A DNA stretch of 64,000 bases, from contig CM044313.1 of NCBI GenBank assembly GCA_024291935.2, positions 80,785,001 to 80,849,000 on the forward strand, written 5' to 3'. A program made the position numbers and the translations under genes. Positions 1 to 10,946 of this stretch are shown in pieces. This DNA comes from Okapia johnstoni (taxonomy: Eukaryota > Chordata > Mammalia > Artiodactyla > Giraffidae). Numbering within the stretch: position 1 is the stretch's first letter; every line of letters starts with the position of its first letter. Under the pieces are notes generated by a model that searched no databases, had not been told where the DNA came from, and worked only from the letters and a program-made list of their open reading frames with translations.

Positions 1-110
1 TTGGACCATAAAGAAGGCTGAATACCAAAGAATTGCTGCTCTTGAATTGTGGTGCTGGAGAAGACTCTTGAGAGCCCCTTGGATTGCAAAGAGATCAAAC
101 CAGTCAATCA
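1..110 (+). mobile_element. BovB LINE fragment, 3' part
   Basis: The sequence matches the region just downstream of the BovB reverse-transcriptase domain, including the run reading TTGGACCATAAAGAAGGCTG and then GAGAAGACTCTTGAGAG. The same run occurs in more than ten other copies in this window. The element enters from beyond the left edge and breaks off near 110 without the 3' terminal repeats. Confidence 0.85.
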
Positions 111-660
111 AAAGCTGAGAGTGATCATAAAGCAGACTTTCATTAGAGAAGACTTTCCATTTATTTCATCATAAAAGTGAAAAAATATAGAAAAGAAAAA
201 AATCAAAATATCATAATGAGGATACAAGTTTCTACTAAATTTATATAAAATGTATTGCATATATTGATACATATTTTTCTATATCTTAAAGAAGTCTTTA
301 TAAATAAATTTCTATTGGAGGCAAAAATATTTCATTGAATGACTATATCAAAATTTATTTATGCATTCCCTTACCATTGGGCAGTAAACGAGTTTCCAAT
401 GTTTTTGCAATTATAAATAATGACAAAAACCTAAGTATTCAAATCTGTGTTTATAGAACTAAAATTTCCTGTATAGAACTAAAATTTCCTGAAAGTATGA
501 TGGATTCCTAAAAGTAAGGAGTTCTCTTACACATTTTCTACAATTTCCCTGGGTAGCTCAGTGATTTCTATTGTCTCATTCTCCTGCCAAACTCAGTTTT
601 TTAAAACAAAGCAGAACTTTGCTAAATTAATAGCCAAAAATAATATTGGTGTAACTTTGT
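111..660. other. AT-rich stretch, no gene seen
   Basis: This is AT-rich sequence with short A and T runs. Bases around 340-420 faintly resemble an old LINE 3' end, but too weakly to name. It contains a perfect 20-bp tandem duplication, listed separately. Confidence 0.5.
452..491. repeat. 20-bp perfect tandem duplication
   Basis: The unit TATAGAACTAAAATTTCCTG occurs at 452-471 and again, without change, at 472-491. It is a simple two-copy tandem duplication in AT-rich DNA, probably from slippage or end joining. Confidence 0.95.
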
Positions 661-879
661 GCTCTAATGAGCGATAGAATCAAAATGCAAAAGATTTTGG
701 CAAGCTGGAACAGTAATTCAGATGTTATAGATGAAAATTCTTGGGGTAATGACCTGGCATTTAAATCACCAGACCACATGGCTGAAATACAAGATGAAGG
801 TGACGTATCAAGAGCCGAGAAGAGTCATGTGAATAAAAAAAAAGCTCGTATCTTAGATCACAGTAATGGAAGCATGGAG
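661..879. other. Open stretch without recognised gene
   Basis: A 72-codon open frame (667-885, plus strand, starting MSDRIKMQKILASW) lies here. I do not recognise the peptide, there is no partner exon in view, and a frame of this length is expected by chance in AT-rich DNA. I do not call it a gene. Confidence 0.4.
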
Positions 880-1313
880 TTTTGAATCAGAGGGTGATAG
901 CCCCCTGCTCTGCATGGTTTCAGACCCACCCTCGACTCTTGGCTGCCAATGTAGAAAGAACAGGAACAAACGGTCAATTTTCAGAGGCAAGATGGGAGCT
1001 GGATCAGGCCTCTGTGCCCAACACTGTATTAATTCTCAGAGACAGACTTTTGGATGAAGTGGAAAATAACAGCTTTATTGCTTCACCAGGGAAAGGGGGC
1101 CACAACAGGCTAATGCCTCAAAACCATGTCCTGACTGGAGGAGGTAGTAGGAAATTTTATAGTAATGCTTAAAAAAGGGGAGGGTCAGCTTGTGGATGCT
1201 TTTCTGATTGGTTGGTGGTGAGGTAGGTAGGAGTCAGCATCTTCCACCTTCTGGAGTCTACATGCTTTTGGGCACCATGTTGTTAACTTCTCCCACCTGA
1301 TGAGGACTTTAGT
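880..1313 (+). mobile_element. ERV-type LTR, left part
   Basis: The sequence resembles bovine ERV LTRs: a TTATTGCTTCACCAGG-type block near 1076, a CTGATTGGTTGGTGGTGAGG block near 1204, and a block running to 1313. The LTR resumes after 1888, so it was split by the BovB copy between. The orientation is my estimate and the family name is uncertain. No internal viral genes are present. Confidence 0.6.
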
Positions 1314-1887
1314 CAGTTCAGTTGCTCAGTCGTGTCTGACTCTTTGTGACCCCATGGACTGCAGGGTGCAAGGCTTCCCTGTCCATCACCAACTCCAGGA
1401 GCTTGCCCAAACTCAGGTCCATCAAATCAGTGATGCCATCCAACCATCTCATCCTCTGTTGTCCCCTTCTCCTCCTGTCTTCAATCTTTCCCAGCATCAG
1501 GGTCTTTTCCAATGAGTCAGCTCTTCGCATGAGGTGGCCAAAGTATTGGAGTTTCAGCTCAGCATCAGTCCTTTCAGTGAATGTTCAGATGTTTAGTACT
1601 GATTTCCTTTAGGATTGACTGGTTTGATCTCCTAGCAGTCCAAGGGACTCTCAAGAGTCTTCTTCAATACAGTTCAAAAGCATCAATTCTTCGGCGCTCA
1701 GTTTTCTTTATAGTCCAACTCTCATATCCATACGTAACTACTGGCAAAACTATGGCTTTGATTAGGTGGGCCTTTGTCGGCAAAGTAATGTCTCTGCTTT
1801 TGAATATGCTATCTGGATTGGTCATAGCTTTTCTTCCAAGGAGCAAGTGTCTTTTAATTTCATGGCTGCAGTAACCATCTGCAGTGA
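1314..1887 (-). mobile_element. BovB LINE, 5'-truncated, antisense
   Basis: The left end starts with the CAGTTCAGT-type 3' terminus of BovB read in reverse, and the right end stops in the region after the RT domain. Short reading frames in both strands are remnants only. It sits inside an LTR that continues on both sides. Confidence 0.9.
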
Positions 1888-1990
1888 CAGTATTTGCCAA
1901 ACAGCTCAAAGATATTGTTATGTATATCCCTTGATGGGAAACTAGGGTCCTGCTGGATAGCAAGATCAGAATAACAAAACTAGAACCTGT
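1888..1990 (+). mobile_element. ERV-type LTR, right part
   Basis: The block with AAACAGCTCAAAGATATTGT followed by GGGTCCTGCTGG continues the LTR seen at 880-1313 past the BovB insertion. The LTR end is not well defined. Confidence 0.5.
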
Positions 1991-2100
1991 GTTTTTTCAC
2001 TTCTCAGTGTTGAAACTCAGTAGCCATGTCTTCATTATAGATACACATCACCTGCGCAGGGCTAGATCTCTGACCCCAGATGGGGCTTCAGAGTCTCTAT

Positions 2101-2322
2101 GAAAGTGAAAGTGTTAGTCACTCAGTCGTGTCAGACTCTTTGTGACCCCATGGACTGTAGCCCGTCAGGTTCCTCTGTCCATGAAATTTTCCAGGCAAGA
2201 ATACTGGAGTCGGTAGCCATTTCCTCCCCTAGCCATTTCATTCTCCATCTTCCTGACCCAGTGACTGAACCCAGGTCTCCTGCATTGCAGGCAGATTCTT
2301 TACTGTCTGAACCACCAGAGTC
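2101..2322 (-). mobile_element. Bov-tA SINE, antisense
   Basis: From left to right it shows the BovB-type tail in reverse (TCACTCAGTCGTGTCAGACT), the central unit with CCAGGCAAGAATACTGGAGT, and then the tRNA-derived head in reverse with the B-box-like GAACCCAGGTCTCC. This is a near full-length antisense copy. Confidence 0.88.
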
Positions 2323-3115
2323 GCTACAGGAAGATGGAAATTTGGAATTGAGAGACACAGATGAGCGTGAATCACCTACGTGATTCATGTGAATGGCAAG
2401 GCTGTAGTAAGAGGACCTTGGACTGCTGCTGTGAACTCCTAGCAGCCACTTTCTCAGGCTTTAGGTGTTTAACTGTTCTCTTGATCCTGTGAGACATTCC
2501 AGGTAAAGCTAACCAGGGCCCAGTTCTGCAGCCTGCAACAGAACAGAAAGAACCTTTGCTAATGCATTTAAGAACTGTTGAAACGTCCATGGTATTTATT
2601 CCGGAGAAGAAAAGACTGAAGACATGTGAATATTGTAGGCTTGTGTTTGAATGTCTGGCCATTAATAAGCCGGATAAGACTTGTTCTATGAGACCTCAGA
2701 TGGCAAGAGTCACTTCGAGAGACTCACTTCTTAATGCAAATGCCACACATTCTTAGACAGCAACATGACAGGACTCTTGTGGAGGGTTTCAATCATTGGA
2801 CATTACTACTTTTAGAGCACTGATTGGATCTGGACAGCCAGCCTGTTCATCCCCTTCCCCCTGATGGGAACCTTCCAGGGCTCTCTGAAGGCAGTTTATA
2901 GGATTTGGGTGCCCCCTAATGGATGAGGACAAAAACAACATACTCTCTGAAGTCAGGCTCCTTCCAGGCTTCAGGTTAGCAAGCAGTTGATTAAATAGTT
3001 CTAAGCATACTATCACTCTTGATTAAATTAAATTTGGTAAAGGATGTTTTTATACCTTAAAAAGGAAGCCAAATTTTTTCATGAATTTTGGCATGATTTC
3101 CTTTGCCTGCTTGTG
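2323..3115. other. No gene or recognised repeat
   Basis: About 0.8 kb of mixed sequence. Short open frames on both strands are not supported by splice sites, family resemblance or codon pattern. Confidence 0.5.
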
Positions 3116-4253
3116 GTTCAGTCGCTCAGTCGTGTCCAACTCTTTGTGACCCAATGGACTGCAGCACACGAGGCTTCCCTATCCTTCACTATCTCCCTGG
3201 GTTTGCTCAAACTCATTTCCATTGAATCAATAATGCCATCCAACCAGCTCACCCTCTGTTGTCCGCTTCTCCTCTTGCCCTCATCAGGGTCATTTCCAAT
3301 GAGTCTGCTCTTCACATCAGGTGGCCAAATTATTGAATCTTCAGCTTCAGCGTCAGTCCCTCCAATGAATATTCAAGTTTGATTTCCTTTAGGATTGACT
3401 AGTTTGATCTCCTTGCAGTCCAAGGGACTCTCAAGAGTCTTTTCCAACACCACAGTTCAAAAGCATCAGTTCTTCGGTGCTCAGCCTTCTTTATGGTCCA
3501 GCTCTCACATCCGTACATGACTACTAGAAAAACCATAGCTTTGACTATTTGGACCTATGTCGGCAAAGTAATGTCTCTGCTTTTGAATATGCTGTCTTGG
3601 TTGGTCATAGCTTTTCTTCCAAGGAGGAAGTGTCTTTTAATTACATGGCTGCAGTCACCATCTTCAGTGATTTTGGAGCCCAAGAAAATAAAGTCTGTCA
3701 CTGTTTCCATTTTTCCCCATCTATTTGCCATGAAGTGATAGGACTGGATGCCATGATCTTAGTTTTTTGAATGTTGAGTTTTATGCCAGCTTTTTAAGAG
3801 GCTCTTTAGTTCCTCTTCACTTTCTGCCATAAGGGTGGTGTCATCTGCATATCTGAGGTTATTGATATTTCTCCTGGCAGTCTTGATTCCAGCTTGAGCT
3901 TCATCTAGCCCAACATTTTTCATGTTGTACTCTGCATATAAAGTAAATAAGCAGGGTGACAATCTACAGCCTTGATGTACTCCTTTCCCAATTTGGAACC
4001 AGGTCATTATTCCATGTCCAGTTCTGTTGCTCCTTGACCTGCATATATAGGGTTCTCAGGAGGCAGGTAAGGTGGTCCAGTATTCCCATCTCTAAAAATT
4101 TTCTGCAGTTTGTTGTGATCCACAGTCAAAGGCGTTTGCATAGTCACTGAAGCAGAAATAGATGCTTTTCTGGAATTTCCTTGCTTTTTCTATGATTCAG
4201 TGGATGTTGGCAATTTGATCTCTGGTTTCTCAGCCTTTTCTAAGTCCAGCTTG
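3116..4253 (-). mobile_element. BovB LINE, 1.1 kb, antisense
   Basis: This copy begins with the 3' terminal GTTCAGTCGCTCAGTCGTG in reverse and extends back into the reverse-transcriptase domain. The minus-strand frame 3759-4007 still encodes the catalytic YADD box (RYADDTTLMAE). Stops and frameshifts break the rest. It is truncated at about 4253, where an antisense Bov-tA follows. Confidence 0.92.
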
Positions 4254-4260
4254 TCTGCTT

Positions 4261-4469
4261 GTTGTTAGTCCCTGCTCAGTCATGTCCGATTCTTTGTGAC
4301 CCTATGGACTGTAGCCCACCAGGCTCCTTTGTCCATGAAATTCTCCAGGCAAGAATACTGGAGTGGATTTCCATTCCCTTCTCCAGGAGATCTTCATGAT
4401 CCAGGGATCAAATTTTGGGTCTTCTGCATTGCAGGCGGGTTCTTTTCTGTCTGAGCCACCAGGGAAGCT
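4261..4469 (-). mobile_element. Bov-tA SINE, antisense
   Basis: The tail comes first in reverse (GCTCAGTCATGTCCGATTCT) and the element ends with the reversed tRNA head, GAGCCACCAGGGAAGC. It directly abuts the 5'-truncated end of the BovB copy to its left. Confidence 0.88.
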
Positions 4470-5029
4470 CAGATGGGTTTTCTTGGTTGTGTGGTATTAA
4501 GAAAGTTGATAAAGTTGATAAAAAAAAAACTGTTTGCCTCTCCATTCTCCCATATGTCTCTCTACCCTATCCTCCTACATGTCTGTTCCCAACAGCAGGT
4601 ATGAATTGCATCTGATGGAAGGACAGTGCAACACCAACTCCATATCTTTCTGGTGCTCATGGGAAAGAAAGGATATTGGACAAGAACTCTCATGTTTATC
4701 TATTCAACTTTCTGTTTCCTATTCTTGGTCAGAACCCAGATGACATAATCTGAAGAATTAAATATTCTAACTTCAGCTTGTCCAGGCTATCAAGTGTTGT
4801 TTCTAAAGGGACAGAAGTCTTTTAATAAGATGAGTTTCTTTGACAATACCTTATTCTCCAGATTTACAAAGGCCACCTTTCCACTGGTCAGTCTTTGGAG
4901 GCATTTTGACAGGACTCTGTATTTTTCTGAGTAGGGCATCATATTACCAAAAAAAAAAAAAAAGAAATGCAACCTCCTTTAGAGCATCCTTGAAGAAATA
5001 CAAAATGTACCCAGTATCAATGGCTTACT
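4470..5029. other. No gene or recognised repeat
   Basis: Unassigned sequence with A runs near 4520 and 4950. Open frames here are short and unsupported. Confidence 0.5.
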
Positions 5030-6724
5030 TTTTTTAAAAAAAAATTATTTATTTATTTTATTTTTTTTAATAAATTTATTTATTTTAGTTGGGGGCTAAT
5101 TACTGTACAATATTGTAGTGGTTTTTGCCATACATTGACATGAATCAGCCATGGGTTTACATGTGTTCCCCATCCTGAACTCCCCTCCCTCCCTATCCCA
5201 TCCCTCTGAGTCATCCCATTGCCCCAGCCCTGAGCATTTGTCTCATGCATCGAACCTGGAATGGTGTTCTGTTTCACATATGATAATATACATGTTTCAA
5301 TGCTATTCTCTCAGAATGTCCCACCCTCACCTTCTCCCTCAGAGTCCATAAGACTGTTCTATGCATCTGTGTCTCTTATTCTGTCTCGCATATAGGGTTA
5401 TTGTTACCATCTTTCAAATTCCATATATATGCATTAGTATACTGTATTGGTGTTTTTCTTTCTGGCTTACTTCACTCTGTATAATGGGCTCCAGTTTCAT
5501 TCATCTCAATAGAACTGATTCAAATGTATTCTTTTTAATGGCTGAGTAATATTCCATTGTGTATATGTACCACAGCTTCCTTATCCATTCGTCTGCTGAT
5601 GGACATCTAGGTTGCTTCCATGTCCTGGCTATTGTAAACAGTGCTGCGATGAATATTGGGATACATGTGTCTCTTTCAATTCTGGTTTCCTCGGTGTGTA
5701 TGCCCAGCAGTGGGATTGCTGGGTCATATGGCAGTTCTATTCCCAGTTTTTAAAGGAATCTCCACACTGTTCTCCATAGTGGCTGTACTAGTTTTCAATC
5801 CCACCAGCAGTGTAAGAGGGTTCCCTTTATCCCACATCCTCTCCAGCATTTATTGTTTGTAGACTTTCTGATAGCAACCATTCTGACCAGCATGAGATGG
5901 TACCTCATTGTGGTTTTGATTTGCATTTCTCTGATAATGAGTGATGTTGAGCATCTTTTCATGTGTTTGTAGTCATCTGTATGTCTTTTTTGGAGAAATG
6001 TCTGTTTAGTTCTTTGGCCCATTTTTTGGTTGAATCATTTATTTTTCTGGTATTGAGCTTCATGAGCTGTTTGTATATTTTTGAGATTAATTCTTTGTCC
6101 ATTGCTTCATTTGCTATTATTTTCTTCCATTCTGAAGGCTGTCTTTTCACCTTGCTTATAGTTTCCTTTGTTGTTCAAAAGCTTTTGAATTTAATTAGGT
6201 CCCATTTGTTTATTTTTGCTTTTATTCCCATTACTCTGGGAGGTGGGTCATAGAGGATCCTGCTGTGATTTATGTCAGAAAGTGTTTTGCCTATGTTTTC
6301 CACTAGGAGTTTTATAGTTTCTGGTCTTATATTTAGATCTTTGATCCATTTTTGAGTTTCTTTTTGTGTATGGTGTTAGAAAGTGTTTTAGTTTCATTCT
6401 TTTACAAGTGGTTGACCAGTTTTCCAAGCACCACTTGTTAAAGAGATTGTATTTTCTCCATTATATATTTTTGCCTCCTTTGTCAAAGATAAGGTGTCCA
6501 TAGGTACATGGATTTATCTCTGGACTTTCTATTTTGTTCCATTGATCTGTATTTCTGTCTTTGTGCCAGTACTGTACTGCCTTGATGAGTCTGAAGTCAG
6601 GCAGGTTGATTCTTCCAGTTCCATTCTTCTTTCTCAAGATTGCTTTGGCTATTCGAGGTCTTTTGCATTTCCATACAAATTGTGAAATTATTTGTTCTAG
6701 TTCTGTGAAAAATCCCATTGGTAG
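5030..6724 (-). mobile_element. L1 LINE, 5'-truncated, antisense
   Basis: A T-rich left end (the poly-A tail in reverse) is followed by the ruminant L1 3' UTR block AGTTGGGGGCTAATTACTGT and then the antisense of ORF2's C-terminal region. The minus-strand frames at 5795-6022, 5959-6150 and 6461-6787 encode pieces such as [19 protein letters not shown] and [15 protein letters not shown]. These pieces lie in different frames, so ORF2 is broken. It parallels the better copy at 21046-22615. Confidence 0.93.
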
Positions 6725-6875
6725 GCTCCTCTCCTGCTTCTTTGGAGCAGAGCTAACTGAGTGAGTGGCTGTCTCCCAGGCTGTCACCCTCAGTCAGATC
6801 CTGATTAAAACTTAAACTCTCTACTCTCAGATTGTGTGTCTTTCTTTAAGTTGATGGTTTGTAGACATGTTTGGG
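6725..6875 (+). mobile_element. Probable LTR 3' end fragment
   Basis: The block CTGATTAAAACTTAAACTCT followed by a TTGTGTGTCTTTCTT stretch resembles the R/U5 end of a gammaretrovirus-like LTR. It starts exactly where the L1 stops. The family is uncertain. Confidence 0.4.
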
Positions 6876-7620
6876 AGAGATTCACTTAAAGTGTTCCAAG
6901 GCTAGAACTATGCCAGGTTCACAGTAGGAATTTCTAGAATGCACGAGGGGGCAGAGGAGGGAAACATGATTAGGGAAGAGGCAAAAGTAAAGACTCTCAG
7001 ACTACAAGTTAGAGAACCTCTAGCCAAGGAGATTTCCAAGTACTCTGTGAACCCAGAGGGTTCTTTAGGGCTATTCAAATGCTTTATCCTGATTTCACCT
7101 GAAAATATATTTTAGCTTGTGATAAAAAGTGCTGCTATTAAAATATATACTCAACTATCATAACATTGTTAATTAACTATACTCCAGTACAAAAATAGAA
7201 GTTTAAAAAAAAATGCTCAAAATCATTGACCCACTCAAATGCACTAATTTATAGTGCCTGATTAGCTAGTTTTGGGGGGGATTGTTTTGTTTTTGATGAC
7301 ACCAGATTAAAACCCACTCTGCCCCAGTTAAGTAGTACTCTGAACTGGCAAAGCATTATTGAAAACAAACAAAGCAAAACAAACAACAACAAAAGAAAAA
7401 GAAAGGAAAAGACCATTAGTATTCACACTCACTTGTATCAGGATCTTTGTGATCAGTGGAACTGAAATATACACAGAGATAGCCTTGTTTCATTACTTTG
7501 TAATAATCCAATGCATTTGAAGTTGTTTACATTTAAGAATTTATACTGCATATTTACATCTTTTTTACAGTAGAATTCTGGGGGCAAAATTGGGTGTTAC
7601 TAATAAATAATTGGACATGA
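6876..7620. other. No gene; small old LINE 3' remnant
   Basis: Mostly unassigned. Bases 7165-7215 (TTAATTAACTATACTCCAGT and then an A run) resemble the 3' end of an old L1. An A/C-rich simple stretch lies at about 7365-7410. Confidence 0.45.
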
Positions 7621-7733
7621 ATTTAAGCAAACTCCGGGAGATAGGGAAGGACAGGGAAGCCTGGCGTGCTATAGTCCATCGGGTCCCAAAGAGTCTGACA
7701 CGACTTAGTGACTGAACAACAACGACAGCAAAT
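7621..7733 (+). mobile_element. BovB / Bov-tA 3' tail
   Basis: Only the last ~110 bp of the shared BovB/Bov-tA 3' end is present, including GGACAGGGAAGCCTGGCGTG and ending in GACTGAACAACAACGACAGC. The tail alone does not show whether it was a LINE or a SINE insertion. Confidence 0.8.
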
Positions 7734-8404
7734 AACCATAAAACCCCTCAAGTCAACTGCTTCACTCTGCACAAGAGGAAACCTAGTTGCAGAGTGGAAG
7801 CAGCCCCTCATTGCTCACTGTGATCAGAAGCAAAGCCCAGAACTCGAACCTAAAGTTGACTTCTTGCCTCATGCAAATTGTCCAGATTTTTCTTTTTTTT
7901 CTGTTAAAGGCAGTTTACTTTCTTACTAGTTCTCTTGCTGGCAAATAAATTCAGTTGTCTAACTTGAATTTCCTTTTGTTTGAAGGTAGGAAAAATGTTA
8001 CCAAATGGCCTTAAGTGTGTGTGTGTGTTTAAATTAACACATAGAGACTCCAAGGACAATGGTTATAAACACAAAGCCACTGACTCATCGCAAAGTTGGG
8101 AAAGAAGTTTAGGGCGGAGCAGAGTCAAAATTCTATTGTCTGGCCTGTGAGCCCCTGCTGAGAGCCAGTGTCATCAGTGGCTTCTCTGAAAGCCCATTTG
8201 TGCTTTCCGAGTTGAAGCGGTTAGTTTTGTTTCTTGTCAGGCTCTCTGACAGCGTGATGTGAAGGAGGCTGCAAGAATACGTACCTAGCTCTCCCCTGCC
8301 CCCAAATCTCCACCCCATCTCTACCTCACAACCCACCCTGAGGTCTACTCTTTCCTTTCTCCAGAATCACCCCTAGACTAGGATCACAGATGGGGAAACT
8401 GAGG
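7734..8404. other. No gene; possible MIR trace
   Basis: Unassigned sequence. A short (TG)n run lies near 8014-8028. The piece GATGGGGAAACTGAGGCTGT at 8390-8409 resembles antisense MIR but is too short to be firm. Confidence 0.4.
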
Positions 8405-9362
8405 CTGTGATTGATGTAGGAGATAGATGGGCTCCAGGTTAGACATTTACAACTGGCCTCCTGTTTGCATTTCACGGGGCACAAAGAAGTGGTCTTCAGC
8501 CTGGATACTTAACAACTGTTAGCATTTTCTGAGACAAGAGATAGGTGGGGTCCAGTTAAGGCATTTACAATTAGCCTCCTGTTTGCCCTCTGTAGTGGAA
8601 GTAACAACAGAAACAAGGTAAATAGCCAATGTTTGTCTCTTGTAAACTCCTTAAGTAATAGTCATGGCAATAGTCAAGGAAATAGTCATGGCAAAGAGAA
8701 AGAGGGGCAAAACTTCATTTGAGTAAAAGATTAAGGGAGCTCCGCTCTCCCCTCTTTTGGAACAAAGGAGACATTGCACATGCACAGGAAAGGCTTCTTG
8801 TGGGTCAAAAGTCAGGTGATAACGCCAGGCCATAATGAGCCTTGCTCCTCCCAGAAGCCTTCACTTCAAGATCCATCTTGGCTGAGGGTTACATGCACAC
8901 CTGGGGAGTGTCCCCGGGTAGCTCAGGTATGGAAAAAGAAACCAGATACTTGGTCTGAAGAAAGACAAAGACCCCGAAGAACTGACCTATGTAAGTGACT
9001 TAACTGCTTCTTTACTGCAGTCCTCCTCACTAGGAGGGACACTCGCAAGCTTTCTCTCGGGGTGTGGCTCTGTGCCTTGCTTCTGCCCTAAGTAAACAAA
9101 CTATTTCTCTGTGTGCTCTCCCGCTTGTTGTTGCACTATGTCTCTAGTAATAAACTTTGTACCTGCATTTACAGTGTCTGCCTCCCTGATAAATGCATTT
9201 TTCACTGGGGGCAAAGATCCAGAGGAAAATAGCTTCTAGCCTCTGGCCCTTGCTGGTCTGGTGACTAGGATTCCTGGTTCTCATCCAGGCTTTCCAGGTT
9301 CAGCTCCTGGGCAGGGGATGAAGATCTCGCGTCACGCCATCGCTCACTGCTGCCTCGCCAAG
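8405..9362 (+). mobile_element. ERV-type solo LTR
   Basis: This looks like a bovine retroviral LTR: a long U3-like part, a poly-A signal AATAAA at 9149-9154 within a GTCTCTAGTAATAAACTTTG context, and then a U5-like block with CTGGTGACTAGGATTCCTGG. The U3 part has an imperfect direct repeat of about 48 bp (8420-8468 and 8539-8585). No viral coding region follows that I can support. Ends are estimated. Confidence 0.6.
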
Positions 9363-10119
9363 ATCAAGACAGGAAGGATAATTTCCTCAGCTCATGGAGA
9401 CCGCAGCAGGCAGGACAGGGCTGAGAGGCCGAAGTCTGGGCTTTTCCGTCATCAGTGGGGCCTCTGCAGAGGCTCCAATGTGGCTTTTCAGAAATGGGTT
9501 ATATTGGTGTCAGCCTGTGGAGACATGTCAGGTCCTAAGTGGGCTACAGGAGTTTCTATAAGACCAGAATACGTGCTTCTGGTGGAAGGAGGGGCAAACT
9601 GGACTTTCCTTTGCACGTGGCCCCATTCCTTCTATGGCTTGTTACTGCAGCCAGGACACCCCTTTTGCCCCTTCCCTTTCCTCCTTAATGCTCCCTAAGC
9701 ATCCTTTTACCCTCTCCGTCCACTATTAGATCTTCTTCTCACCTTTTCCTTCTTCCCCTCTTAGGTGACTTACTGCACTAAGCTCCTGGTTGTTTTACAT
9801 GATCAGGTAAAAGAACTGGTCTTACTGGCTCCAGCAGGTCCCATCTGCTTTTTACTGATCATGATCCTAAGTCGATGCTCAGAGGGGCAGCTGTGCACCA
9901 GCAGGATGACGATGTGAGGATGAAGAAAAGAGCAAATATGCAAGTGAGCTACACGTCCAGTGGGTGGCCCTGCTTCTTCCTTGCTTGGAAAATGGCACCT
10001 AGACATCCCCAGCTGACTGGTGGTAGAGTCTTCCAAAACTTGTTTGGCTCCATCTTTCCATTGATTTGTCTCTGTGATTTGTAATCATGTGATTCCTATA
10101 CATCTTGTATGACTTTAGG
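9363..10119. other. No gene; possible ERV leader remnant
   Basis: A 145-codon open frame on the plus strand runs from the LTR end to 9698, but it begins inside LTR sequence, resembles no protein I know, and lacks domain features. The rest is unassigned. Confidence 0.4.
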
Positions 10120-10226
10120 CTTTTTTTTTTTTTTTTTGGCGGTGACACTCGGCGTGTAGGATCTTAGTTCCCCTGTACTTCTTGCAGTGGAAGCTCAGTC
10201 TTAACACTGCACCACCAGGGAAGCCT
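10120..10226 (-). mobile_element. CHR-type tRNA SINE, antisense
   Basis: A 17-bp T run at 10121-10137 is the reversed poly-A tail. It is followed by the reversed body with GGATCTTAGTTCCCCTG and the reversed 5' end CACCACCAGGGAAGCC. CHR-type SINEs are a cetartiodactyl tRNA-derived family. Confidence 0.75.
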
Positions 10227-10353
10227 ATAGGCCATGTTAATTAGTCCACAATGGAGTCACAGTGGCCAAGATAAGCCTCGACTATGGTTGTTTTGAAATG
10301 TTCACTGTAGGACTATGAGTGTCTTAGAATGGTACACTAACAGTGTTACTTTA

Positions 10354-10773
10354 TTTTTTTAATTTGTTTAAAAAATTTTTTTTTGTATTGGGTTATGCTG
10401 AGTCACTCAGTTTTGTCCAACTCTCAGCGACCCCATGGACTGTAGCCTGCCAGGCTCGCCTGTCCATGGGATTCACCAGGCGAGAATACTGGACTGGGTT
10501 GCCATTTTCTTCTCCATGTATTGGGGTATAGTCAATTAACAAACAATGTTGTGATAGTTTCAGGTGAACAGTGAAGGGACTCAGCCATACATATACGTGT
10601 ATCCATTCTCCCCCAACTCCCCTCCCATTCAGGCTGTCACTATCATTGAGTAGAGTTCCTGTAAGTCCCTGTTGGTTATCCATTTTAAATATAGCAGTGT
10701 GTACATGTCCATCTCAAACTCCCTAACTATCCCTTCCCTCCATCCTTCCCCTTGGCAACCATAAGTTCATTCT
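10354..10773 (-). mobile_element. Short L1 insertion, antisense, with TSD
   Basis: L1 3' UTR sequence in reverse, flanked by a perfect 17-bp target-site duplication CTAACAGTGTTACTTTA at 10337-10353 and 10774-10790. It is a 5'-truncated insertion that was later hit by the Bov-tA at 10393-10516. Without that SINE and its extra TSD copy, the L1 part is only about 290 bp. Confidence 0.9.
10393..10516 (-). mobile_element. Bov-tA-type SINE tail nested in L1
   Basis: Antisense Bov-A-type unit (CACTCAGTTTTGTCCAACTC, later AGGCGAGAATACTGGACTGG) inserted into L1. It is flanked by a TSD TGTATTGGG at 10384-10392 and 10517-10525. The L1 sequence continues cleanly across the insertion. Confidence 0.88.
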
Positions 10774-10808
10774 CTAACAGTGTTACTTTAGATCAGAAAT
10801 TTGATGGG

Positions 10809-10932
10809 TGGAAATTCCCTGGCAGTCCAGTGGCTAGGACTCAGTGCTCTCACTGCCAAGTGCCAGGGTTCAATCCCTAGTTGGGGAACTAAGACCTCAC
10901 AAGCCTCCCAGTAAGGTCTTCCCCAAAACGAA
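10809..10932 (+). mobile_element. CHR-type tRNA SINE with TSD
   Basis: The element starts AAATTCCCTGGCAGTCCAGT, carries the tRNA B-box-like GGGTTCAATCCC, and continues with GTTGGGGAACTAAGACC. It is flanked by a 14-bp duplication AGAAATTTGATGGG at 10795-10808 and 10933-10946. Confidence 0.88.
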
Positions 10933-10946
10933 AGAAATTTGATGGG

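Noticed and set aside
667..885. 72-codon open frame with a protein-like look
   Set aside because: No family resemblance, no splice sites or partner exon, and its length is expected by chance in AT-rich DNA.
1300..1515. Many overlapping frames on both strands near BovB and Bov-tA tails
   Set aside because: The shared 3' tail of BovB, Bov-tA and Bov-A2 has few stops in several frames and creates shadow frames at every copy.
9261..9698. 145-codon frame after the LTR as a possible viral gene
   Set aside because: It begins in LTR sequence and shows no retroviral domain or motif. I could not support a gag or leader reading.
10809..10932. tRNA-like B-box as a tRNA gene
   Set aside because: The B-box belongs to a CHR SINE with TSD and an element body. 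No cloverleaf could be drawn. The same holds for the other SINE heads.
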